The position numbers were made by a program, and so were the translations under genes. From Chryseobacterium balustinum (GTDB lineage Bacteria > Bacteroidota > Bacteroidia > Flavobacteriales > Weeksellaceae): 64,000 nt of DNA. Positions 34,403 through 39,704 of the stretch are shown one piece after another (position 1 is the stretch's first letter; each line of letters begins with the position of its first letter). The DNA lies in contig NZ_FUZE01000002.1 in NCBI RefSeq assembly GCF_900168205.1, positions 352,154 through 416,153 on the forward strand, written 5' to 3'. Below the pieces are notes generated by a model. It did no database searches. It saw only the letters and a list, made by a program, of their open reading frames with translations, and had not been told where the DNA came from.

Positions 34403-34773
34403 TACAATTTTTTAAAGTTGTTTAAAAGTCCTTCAATATTTTCCTTTCCAACAGGATTCATGGAGTGGCAATAGAATTTTGGTAAGTCCAAATAGTTATC
34501 CATACAATATTCTACCAGCCATTTTGCACAATCATAGCCTGTTTTTTCAACAAACTCCTGAGAATTTGGTTCTAAATAATGTTCATCTGCAAGGTCATGG
34601 TCAAAAGAAATCATTTCCGGAAGTCCTTTTTCCAAAATTCTGTTGACAAACTGCTCATAATTTCGAACGATATACCAATCTTTTCTGAGAAAAATATCCT
34701 GTTTGGTATAATGATAGGCCTCAAACGGATATCTTATATCATCCAGAAATAGTAATCTTTTTGTTAACTCCAT
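34402..34773 (-). CDS. Cyclic-phosphate-processing receiver-like protein (cREC)
   Basis: 123 residues with a receiver-type fold: LLFLDDIRYP (paired Asp11-Asp12), MISFDHDLADEHY, and YCHSMNPVGKENI. This arrangement matches the cyclic-phosphate-processing receiver-domain family, proposed on comparative grounds to act on 2',3'-cyclic phosphates in RNA repair. It is not a response regulator: there is no output domain and no kinase nearby. Gene order, between an Eri1-like exonuclease and the DinB/phosphoesterase pair, agrees with RNA end processing. The activity itself is a published prediction, not something seen here. Confidence 0.8.
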   Translation of the reverse strand: MELTKRLLFLDDIRYPFEAYHYTKQDIFLRKDWYIVRNYEQFVNRILEKGLPEMISFDHDLADEHYLEPNSQEFVEKTGYDCAKWLVEYCMDNYLDLPKFYCHSMNPVGKENIEGLLNNFKKL

Positions 34774-34777
34774 TGCT

Positions 34778-35323
34778 TTAGTTTTTTAAAACTTGATACA
34801 ATAATTTTGCTGTGTTAAAAGCGTCATCTGCACCATTATGATTGCTCCCTTCAAATTCTATATTTCTTGTCTGAAGTTCTTTCAATAATCCAATTGGCTT
34901 TTCACCAGTCATTAAACTTATCAAAACCTTCAAATCAAGATACGTTTCACTAAAGGGAAATTTAATATCAAATTCTTGACATTGACTTTCCATAATTGAT
35001 TTGTCAAATCCACCATAACCGGCGTATGTTCTTCGTAATGAATTGTATCTGTTTTTGATATTTGAACAGGCTTCTTTAAAAGAAATCCCTTCTTTTTCTA
35101 GTTCTCCAGAAGTAATTCCTGTCAATTTTGTACAATATTCGCTTACTTCCGATCGTGTCGGTTTTATCAAATAGCTTCTTTTGTCTTCGATATTTCCGTC
35201 CGACATATTGAGTTTGCAAATTCCGATTTCAATGATTTCTCTTTTTTGATCTTCAGGAGTTTGCCCTTTTTCCCAACATGTAGCTTCGATATCTATGACA
35301 ATTACTTTGTCGTATAAAAACAT
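34778..35323 (-). CDS. Eri1/KapD-like DEDDh 3'-5' exonuclease C
   Basis: 181 residues, third exonuclease paralogue. Catalytic residues: IDIEATCWEKG (Asp11, Glu13), GYGGFDKSIM, and NHNGADDAFN; TKLTGITSGEL is the family motif. It differs from A and B mainly in the middle segment (FSETYLDLKVLISLMTGEKP). It is 4 bases upstream of the cREC gene and 13 bases after the ATP-grasp gene, so the three are one transcription unit. All residues needed for activity are present. Confidence 0.9.
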   Translation of the reverse strand: MFLYDKVIVIDIEATCWEKGQTPEDQKREIIEIGICKLNMSDGNIEDKRSYLIKPTRSEVSEYCTKLTGITSGELEKEGISFKEACSNIKNRYNSLRRTYAGYGGFDKSIMESQCQEFDIKFPFSETYLDLKVLISLMTGEKPIGLLKELQTRNIEFEGSNHNGADDAFNTAKLLYQVLKN

Positions 35324-35336
35324 TTTAATTTATTTT

Positions 35337-36113
35337 TTAATTGGAAAAGTAAATATTCAATGCTTTGATAATACTTTTCACGTTGGTGTTTGGATAAAAT
35401 CCGGAACTATTGATACAATTTATTTCAACAATTTTCCAGCCTTCATCTGTTAAACAAATATCCATTACAAAAGCTTCTTCAAGATTGAAAAGTTGGATCA
35501 TTTTATTGGCGAAATTTAATCCATCTTCTGACACGTTTTCTTCGAAAGGTGCATTATCATTAAATTTATAATATCCTGCATCGATAATCTGTCCGCCAAC
35601 GATCCAAAGTCTAGCTTCTTTTATTGTTAGTTTTGCTTCAGAAATCTGAACCAAAGAATCTTCTGTAATTCTGTTGGATCTATTTTTCAATGCTTCAAAA
35701 ACAAAATCTTTCCATTCTGTTTCACTGAAAACTTTTCCTGTGAAAATTTTAGCTTCATTGTAAGGTTTGATGAATTTAATTTCACCTTTTTTCCAAATCA
35801 ATTCTTCTGAAATTTTATGAACGGAAACTTTGTGATTCAAAAGGTTTTCACCATAAAATTTAGAATACACTTCATACAAATGATTGCCTCCGTAAAAAGA
35901 ACCGGGAAACCAATCGGTATTTTGTTTTGCCAATCTCGCGATCGTCACCGAACCGTAAACGAAAACATCTTTTCTGTCTGTTTCGAAGTCTATTTTTTCT
36001 GCTGTTGGAGGAATATTAATTACACTGTAATCAATATTCAATTCTTCCAAAGCATCAAAAATTTTATAATGATCGGGGTCTAAATACACATTAGCCTGAA
36101 CTAAAAAATACAT
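35337..36113 (-). CDS. ATP-grasp domain protein (R2K-type)
   Basis: 258 residues. A small N-terminal domain, then an ATP-grasp core: EARLWIVGGQIIDAGYYKF, and the metal-binding end MDICLTDEGWKIVEINCINS, where Asp, Glu and Asn align with ATP-grasp catalytic positions. It resembles the R2K clade found in conflict and RNA-repair neighbourhoods. The family joins carboxylate to amine or ligates similar groups; substrate unknown. It could modify a protein or an RNA end. It is co-transcribed with exonuclease C. Confidence 0.8.
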   Translation of the reverse strand: MYFLVQANVYLDPDHYKIFDALEELNIDYSVINIPPTAEKIDFETDRKDVFVYGSVTIARLAKQNTDWFPGSFYGGNHLYEVYSKFYGENLLNHKVSVHKISEELIWKKGEIKFIKPYNEAKIFTGKVFSETEWKDFVFEALKNRSNRITEDSLVQISEAKLTIKEARLWIVGGQIIDAGYYKFNDNAPFEENVSEDGLNFANKMIQLFNLEEAFVMDICLTDEGWKIVEINCINSSGFYPNTNVKSIIKALNIYFSN

Positions 36114-36152
36114 GGTTACTAGTTTTTAAAGGTTCTTTTATTTAATTTTTTT

Positions 36153-36237
36153 GATGGAAGTTAGAAGCGGGATGTGGGGAGTTAATATCATACTGTTAAA
36201 AAACTTCCAACTTCCTACATCTCGCTTCCAGCTTTTA
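36153..36237. repeat. Degraded inverted repeat (GAAGTTAGAAGCGGGA type)
   Basis: Left arm GGAAGTTAGAAGCGGGATG, right arm ACATCTCGCTTCCAGC, imperfectly complementary. Related to 32443-32526. It ends at the stop codon of the YkuK-like gene and could act as a terminator-like hairpin. Confidence 0.6.
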
Positions 36238-36723
36238 TTACACCATCATATCAGCACAATTTGAACTTGCAAATGCGTAAGGTTTTGCTTTAAATATATA
36301 ACCCATTCCCATAATGTACCCCATTGCATCTTTCAAAGCAACATTGGATTTAAAATCCGGGTCGGTGTTAATGTCTGCGTGTACCTCCATTTCCACATCA
36401 TATGTTTCCAGAATAGAGCAAATGGCGTAGGCGATTTCTACGGATTTGTTGACCTCGTTCAACATTCGCTCTTTGATACTGATATTCTGTATTTCTCTTT
36501 CTTTTCTGATAAAGGTAAACGCTCCTTTTCCCTCACGAATAAAGACCACTGCCGTAGCATAATTAATGGCGTCACCGTAAACGTGGGAGTCTGAACCCAC
36601 ACACACTTTCAGTCGATGTCCATTTGCCTGTTCGCGAATGATGGCTTCTTCTACCAATTGCGTGATAGAATGTTGGAAAAATTTTCCGGTCATGTTTTGC
36701 CATGTTTGTTGTTGCGTTTCCAT
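36238..36723 (-). CDS. YkuK-family (DUF458) RNase H-fold protein
   Basis: 161 residues. The N-terminal strand KVCVGSDSHVYGDAINYAT supplies the first Asp of an RNase H-like fold; later EVHADINTDPDFKSN and GYIMGMGYIFKAKPYA complete the pattern typical of B. subtilis YkuK relatives. The family is predicted to be a nuclease or a nucleic-acid-binding protein; catalysis has not been shown that I know of. It is the first protein gene after the tRNA-like cluster (108 bases), on the same strand, and may be transcribed from it. Confidence 0.82.
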   Translation of the reverse strand: METQQQTWQNMTGKFFQHSITQLVEEAIIREQANGHRLKVCVGSDSHVYGDAINYATAVVFIREGKGAFTFIRKEREIQNISIKERMLNEVNKSVEIAYAICSILETYDVEMEVHADINTDPDFKSNVALKDAMGYIMGMGYIFKAKPYAFASSNCADMMV

Positions 36724-36830
36724 TTTTTCTACATGTTTAAGTTTTATATTTTTTATAATTCATAAATGATTTTTACTTGCGGTTATTTTTCTAATTTCTA
36801 ATCTCTAGTTTCTAATTTCTATTTTTCTGT

Positions 36831-36902
36831 TGATTCATCAGGACTCGAACCTGAACAACAAGAGTCAAAGTCTTGTGTGCTGACCAATTACACTATGAAT
36901 CA
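36831..36902 (-). tRNA. tRNA-Gln (anticodon TTG)
   Basis: 72 bases: acceptor TGATTCA/TGAATCA (7 bp), D arm GTGT-AATTGGTCA-GCAC, anticodon stem CAAGA/TCTTG with loop CTTTGAC, T arm CAGG-TTCGAGT-CCTG. The cloverleaf is complete. No CCA is encoded. Last gene of the cluster. Confidence 0.85.
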
Positions 36903-36976
36903 GTTTTAATTATAATTGATAAATAATAAGCGATAAATGATATTTTTCCACTGTAAATTCATCATTTATCTTTCTG

Positions 36977-37050
36977 TGGAGCAGACAGGAATCGAACCTA
37001 TACCTTTAGTTTTTCAGACTAACCTGCAGACCTGCCCCACCACTCTTCCA
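36977..37050 (-). tRNA. tRNA-Phe-like (anticodon GAA)
   Basis: Anticodon stem TTAGT/ACTAA and loop CTGAAAA give GAA. T arm TAGG-TTCGATT-CCTG. The acceptor (TGGAAGA/TGCTCCA) has two mismatches and the D arm is replaced by a GCAGG/TCTGC-like stem, so it is remodelled. Charging is uncertain. Confidence 0.65.
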
Positions 37051-37138
37051 GGTTTATGAATGATAATTGATAAGTTATAAATGGTACCATTGCTACTTTT
37101 ATCATTTATTATTGATGATTTATCAATTATGCTTTTGT

Positions 37139-37211
37139 ACGGAAAGAGGGAGTCGAACCCTCAATATCTTGAGCCTAAATCAAGTGTGTCTGCCAGTTCC
37201 ACCATTCCCGC
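37139..37211 (-). tRNA. tRNA-Leu-like (anticodon TAG) without the long variable arm
   Basis: Acceptor GCGGGAA/TTTCCGT (7 bp, two G-T). Leu-type D arm (GTGGAACTGGCAGACAC). Anticodon stem CTTGA/TCAAG, loop TTTAGGC. T arm GAGGG-TTCGACT-CCCTC. Bacterial tRNA-Leu has a long variable arm; here only about 5 bases remain. Confidence 0.72.
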
Positions 37212-37313
37212 AAGTTTTTATGAGTAATGTGTAATTAATAATATAAATTCATACTTAATAATTTATGATGGCAATAATTACTCATTGCACATTACTAATT
37301 ATTTATATTTTGT

Positions 37314-37385
37314 ACTCTATAAGGGAATCGAACCCTTGTTTTCTGCTCGAAAGGCAGGCGTCCTGAACCGTTAGACGAATAGAGC
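37314..37385 (-). tRNA. tRNA-Glu (anticodon TTC)
   Basis: 72 bases: acceptor GCTCTAT/ATAGAGT, D arm GTCT-AACGGTTCA-GGAC typical of tRNA-Glu, anticodon stem CCTGC/GCAG with loop CTTTCGA, T arm AAGGG-TTCGATT-CCCTT. The innermost anticodon pair is C-A, a mild defect. Confidence 0.82.
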
Positions 37386-37474
37386 ATTTTTCTTGTGAAT
37401 GGTGAATCGTCAATTTACTTTGCAGTCAAATTTTTAAAATTGACAATTGACTTATTCATTATTCCCTTTTTTTG

Positions 37475-37546
37475 ACCACTAACCAGGAGTCGAACCTGAA
37501 CAACAAGAGTATATTTCCTGCATGCTGCCATTACATTATCAGCGGT
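37475..37546 (-). tRNA. tRNA-Gln-derived gene with altered anticodon loop
   Basis: The 3' half copies the tRNA-Gln at 36831 (TCTTGTTGTTCAGG-TTCGACT-CCTG). Acceptor ACCGCTG/TAGTGGT has 7 bp with two wobbles. The anticodon stem CAGGA/TCTTG is kept by compensating changes, but the loop is AATATAC: position 33 is A, not T, and the triplet would read TAT. Probably non-decoding or a decoy. Confidence 0.6.
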
Positions 37547-37552
37547 ATTTGT

Positions 37553-37635
37553 GGAAGTAGTAGAATTTGAACCTACTCAGCAATGAAGCAACAGATTTAC
37601 AGTCTGCCCCGACTCTCCAACTTCGGCGTACTTCC
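37553..37635 (-). tRNA. tRNA-Tyr (anticodon GTA)
   Basis: 83-base class II tRNA: acceptor GGAAGTA/TACTTCC, D arm CCGA-AGTTGGAGAG-TCGG, anticodon stem GCAGA/TCTGT with loop CTGTAAA, a long variable arm, T arm GTAGG-TTCAAAT-TCTAC. Well formed. Confidence 0.88.
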
Positions 37636-37731
37636 AAATTTTGATAAATGTTAATTGATAAGAGATAAATGATTTCCATCTTCATTCTAACTTCTAATTT
37701 CTAACATCTAATTTCTCTTTTGAAGAAAAAC

Positions 37732-37787
37732 AAAGCCTGTCATTATTTTTTTGTTTGATATAAGAACTTCTACGCTCGACAGACTTT
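37732..37787 (-). ncRNA. Unknown conserved hairpin, copy a
   Basis: AAAGTCTGTC pairs with GACAGGCTTT (10 bp) around a loop containing GCGTAGAAGTTCTTATATC. Lies between the Cys-anticodon gene and tRNA-Tyr. Three copies share stem and loop. Confidence 0.75.
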
Positions 37788-37826
37788 TACTTTTTCTTCG
37801 GAACTAATCTCATTTTAGTTATTTGA

Positions 37827-37907
37827 GATGGTTATGGGATTCAAACCCACTCAGTTTTCACAACGGTTTTGCAGACCGCCCCGACTCTTCCACTTCGGCG
37901 AACCATC
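37827..37907 (-). tRNA. Class II tRNA-Tyr scaffold with Cys anticodon (GCA)
   Basis: 81 bases: acceptor GATGGTT/AACCATC, D arm CCGA-AGTGGAAGAG-TCGG as in the neighbouring tRNA-Tyr, anticodon stem CGGT/ACCG with loop CTGCAAA, long variable arm, T arm GTGGG-TTTGAAT-CCCAT. Normal tRNA-Cys is class I. The body looks like Tyr while the anticodon reads Cys codons. Confidence 0.8.
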
Positions 37908-37988
37908 GTTTTTTTTAAAACTAGTTGTTGGTTTCTAGTTGATAGTTTTTAGAAATATCAAGTTTCTAAATTCTAACTTCTAATTGAA

Positions 37989-38052
37989 AAATAAAGCCTG
38001 TCTTAATTTTTTGTTTGATATAAAAACTTCTGCGCTTTGACAAACTTTATTT
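37989..38052 (-). ncRNA. Unknown conserved hairpin, copy b
   Basis: AAATAAAGTTTGTC pairs with GACAGGCTTTATTT (14 bp). The loop has GCGCAGAAGTTTTTATATC as in copy a. C-G pairs of copy a appear here as T-G, so pairing is preserved. Confidence 0.75.
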
Positions 38053-38108
38053 TACCTAAAAATTTATATTATGTTTAAATTTCCATTTTTCTGTTTAATT
38101 GAGTTAAG

Positions 38109-38168
38109 AAAAAGCCTGTCTATATTGTGTTTTTGGCGTAAAGATCTTCTGCGCTTGACAAACCTTTT
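38109..38168 (-). ncRNA. Unknown conserved hairpin, copy c
   Basis: AAAAGGTTTGTC pairs with GACAGGCTTTTT. The loop has GCGCAGAAGATCTTTACG. The most divergent copy, just downstream of tRNA-Asn. Confidence 0.72.
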
Positions 38169-38205
38169 CTCTTCTCTTTGAAACAATTAATATTTAGTTA
38201 TTTGC

Positions 38206-38276
38206 GATTCCGGAAAGGCTCGAACTTTCAACTTCCGGTTTAACAGACCGGCGCTCTACCATTGAGCTACAGAATC
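38206..38276 (-). tRNA. tRNA-Asn (anticodon GTT)
   Basis: 71 bases: acceptor GATTCTG/CGGAATC, D arm GCTC-AATGGTA-GAGC, anticodon stem CCGGT/ACCGG with loop CTGTTAA, T arm GAAAG-TTCGAGC-CTTTC. Complete cloverleaf with a short D loop. Confidence 0.87.
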
Positions 38277-38423
38277 ATTTTTAATTTGCTAATGGTCAAT
38301 TATCAATCTGACATTGCTTGTCAATTTTAAAAATTCACTTGTGAAACAAAAGTGACAATTGACTATTCATTTTTTTCGTCTGGAAAGCAAGATTGTTCAT
38401 TGTTCCTTTTTTATTATTTTTTA

Positions 38424-38503
38424 AAGGCATTCACGAATGCTTCGCATTTCGAACTTGCGACCTCCCGCGTCCAAGACGGGGAAACAACCACCGTTATCCT
38501 TCC
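38424..38503 (-). tRNA. tRNA-Pro-like, degenerate (anticodon TGG)
   Basis: A good anticodon arm (CCCGT/GCGGG, loop CTTGGAC) and a Pro-type AGGTCGCAAGTTCGA T-arm start survive. The D arm is broken. The acceptor is reduced to AAGG/CCTT and a GCATTC/GAATGC hairpin is inserted after the T arm. Probably not chargeable. Boundaries are approximate. Confidence 0.5.
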
Positions 38504-38512
38504 AGTTTTGCA

Positions 38513-38569
38513 GATTCACTTCAAAAATCTTCTCCGAGAGACAGTCGGATCGGAAATTTTCTGTGAATC
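38513..38569 (-). ncRNA. 57-nt armless tRNA-like RNA with Asp anticodon loop (GTC)
   Basis: Perfect acceptor GATTCAC/GTGAATC, then an AAAAT/ATTTT helix, then a perfect anticodon arm TCCGA-CTGTCTC-TCGGA. D and T arms are absent. The anticodon arm is nearly the same as in the next gene, so it may derive from it. Confidence 0.65.
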
Positions 38570-38574
38570 GTTGC

Positions 38575-38644
38575 AGTCTATGCGAGAATCGAACTCGCGG
38601 TGTCCAAGAGACAGTCGGACAGGTTACCATTACCTCAATAGACC
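38575..38644 (-). tRNA. tRNA-Asp-like (anticodon GTC)
   Basis: 70 bases: acceptor GGTCTAT/ATAGACT, D arm AGGT-AATGGTA-ACCT, anticodon stem TCCGA/TTGGA with loop CTGTCTC, T arm GCGAG-TTCGATT-CTCGC. An alternative stem TGTCC/GGACA would give an 11-base loop. Confidence 0.7.
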
Positions 38645-38654
38645 ATTTTTTTGC

Positions 38655-38738
38655 GGAGAGCAAAGGAATCGAACCTTCACTACTGTCGTAGAACTCATTA
38701 GCAGTAAGCCGCAACAAACCAATATTTGCCTACTCTCC
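38655..38738 (-). tRNA. tRNA-Ser (anticodon GCT)
   Basis: 84-base class II tRNA: acceptor GGAGAGT/GCTCTCC, D stem GCAA/TTGC, anticodon stem GCTTA/TGAGT with loop CTGCTAA, variable arm CTAC-GACA-GTAG, T arm GAAGG-TTCGATT-CCTTT. Confidence 0.82.
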
Positions 38739-38744
38739 TTTTGT

Positions 38745-38817
38745 GACCTCGACAAGATTCGAACCTGTAACCCTCGTTTTAGAAAACCGATGCTCTAGCC
38801 AATTGAGCTACGAGATC
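38745..38817 (-). tRNA. tRNA-Arg (anticodon TCT)
   Basis: 73 bases: acceptor GATCTCG/CGAGGTC, D arm GCTC-AATTGGCTA-GAGC, anticodon loop TTTCTAA with one stem mismatch (TCGGT/AACGA), T arm ACAGG-TTCGAAT-CTTGT. Typical tRNA-Arg(TCT) body. Confidence 0.8.
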
Positions 38818-38822
38818 TTTGT

Positions 38823-38895
38823 AACCCCAGAAAGATTTGAACTTTCAACCCCCGGTTTAAAAGACCGGTGCTCTAACCATTTGAGCTATGAGATT
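38823..38895 (-). tRNA. tRNA-Lys (anticodon TTT)
   Basis: 73 bases: acceptor AATCTCA/TGGGGTT (two T-G wobbles), D arm GCTC-AAATGGTTA-GAGC, anticodon stem CCGGT/ACCGG with loop CTTTTAA, T arm GAAAG-TTCAAAT-CTTTC. Complete. Confidence 0.82.
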
Positions 38896-38903
38896 CTATT
38901 TGT

Positions 38904-38976
38904 AATCTCAGAAGGATTCGAACCTTCAACCTTCGGTGTCGTAAACCGACGCTCTATCCAATTGAGCCATGAGATT
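38904..38976 (-). tRNA. tRNA-Arg (anticodon ACG)
   Basis: 73 bases: perfect acceptor AATCTCA/TGAGATT, D arm GCTC-AATTGGATA-GAGC, anticodon stem TCGGT/ACCGA with loop TTACGAC, T arm GAAGG-TTCGAAT-CCTTC. Complete; A34 would be edited to inosine. Confidence 0.84.
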
Positions 38977-38996
38977 GTTTTTTTTAACTTTTATGT

Positions 38997-39057
38997 AATC
39001 CCAGAAGGACTCGAACCTTCAACCTTCGGCGTATCCAACCAATTGAGCTATGAGATT
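38997..39057 (-). pseudogene. Truncated tRNA-Arg-like gene without anticodon arm
   Basis: 61 bases sharing both ends with the 38904 gene (AATCTCATAGCTCAATTGG and GCCGAAGGTTGAAGG-TTCGAGT-CCTTC), but lacking the 3' side of the D stem and the 5' side of the anticodon stem. Either a deletion derivative or an anticodon-less tRNA-like RNA. Confidence 0.6.
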
Positions 39058-39066
39058 TTCACTTTG

Positions 39067-39138
39067 GGTATCTCCGGGGATCGAACCCTGTTCTCCGGTG
39101 CCACAAACCGACGCTTTACCAAATAAGCTAAAGAAACC
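39067..39138 (-). tRNA. tRNA-His-like (anticodon GTG)
   Basis: 72 bases: acceptor GGTTTCT/AGATACC (one mismatch), D arm AGCT-TATTTGGTA-AAGC, anticodon stem TCGGT/ACCGG with loop TTGTGGC, T arm CAGGG-TTCGATC-CCCGG. C73 is present, but position -1 is T rather than the G normal for tRNA-His. First gene of the cluster. Confidence 0.72.
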
Positions 39139-39144
39139 ATAAAA

Positions 39145-39171
39145 AAAGCGCCTCTTTTCGGGAGGCGCTTT
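39145..39171 (-). terminator. Intrinsic terminator directly upstream of the tRNA-like cluster
   Basis: AAAGCGCCTC pairs with GAGGCGCTTT, followed on the minus strand by TTTTTTT. It ends only 7 bases before the tRNA-His-like gene, so that cluster has no room for a promoter after it. Confidence 0.88.
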
Positions 39172-39194
39172 ATATTTTTTGACGTGTCGCTATA

Positions 39195-39320
39195 TTAGCT
39201 GACCCATTTATATAAGCACCTTTTATCCACAAATTCACTATCAAGAATACACGCAAGTCCCATCGCCTCTTGTCCGTGTCGTCTTGAATACTGATTAGAT
39301 ATGTTATGTAATTGTTTCAT
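39195..39320 (-). CDS. Possible 41-residue peptide upstream of the tRNA-like cluster
   Basis: ATG 39320 to TAA, 41 codons, Arg/His-rich in the middle (QYSRRHGQEAMGLACILD) with two Cys and an ending KWVS. A candidate box TTACTTTG lies 68 bases upstream and a strong terminator 24 bases after the stop, so it forms its own small transcript. I do not know the peptide. A leader or small RNA whose terminator gates the tRNA-like cluster is an alternative reading. Confidence 0.4.
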   Translation of the reverse strand: MKQLHNISNQYSRRHGQEAMGLACILDSEFVDKRCLYKWVS

Positions 39321-39387
39321 TATATTCTTGTTGTGTAAAATTGTTTTTTGAAAAGATTAAAAACGTATTGCTTTTAATTTTCGATTG

Positions 39388-39395
39388 CAAAGTAA
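39388..39395 (-). promoter_or_regulatory. Candidate promoter of the 41-residue frame
   Basis: TTACTTTG, one base from TAnnTTTG, with TTTG about 20 bases upstream. The spacing fits the Bacteroidota -33/-7 pattern. Confidence 0.5.
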
Positions 39396-39649
39396 GTATG
39401 AAATTTTTTAATCCGCAAATTTATTTTTCAATCAACTACCTGAAAACCAATTAATTATATTCAATTTTTGGAATAGAGAATTTCTGTCTGTAATATTTTA
39501 CAGATATCAATTTCACCTAAATGACTGTCTCTCATTGGTTTTCCTATCACGTCTTATTTTCTAATTATTTGTTCATTGTTGATTAAATTATTTTCACTTT
39601 TATGGTTATTTTTTTTCATTCTAAATAATTCCTGCCCTAAAAACACAAA

Positions 39650-39674
39650 AAACGCCTCGATGACCGAGGCGTTT
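39650..39674 (-). terminator. Terminator of the 42-residue frame
   Basis: AAACGCCTCG pairs with CGAGGCGTTT, with TTTTTT after it on the minus strand. Confidence 0.88.
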
Positions 39675-39704
39675 CTGCAGTATTTTGATTAAATCTTTAC
39701 GAGT

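Noticed and set aside
37827..37907. Selenocysteine tRNA
   Set aside because: Anticodon is GCA, not TCA, and the acceptor is 7 bp rather than the 8 bp of tRNA-Sec; the D arm copies the neighbouring tRNA-Tyr.
37732..38168. attC sites of an integron
   Set aside because: No RYYYAAC/GTTRRRY core sites and no cassette frames or integrase.
38352..39126. Open reading frames across the right part of the tRNA cluster on both strands
   Set aside because: They consist of tRNA sequence; frames such as those ending in repeated FEP or SYEI motifs are readings of T-arm and D-arm repeats.
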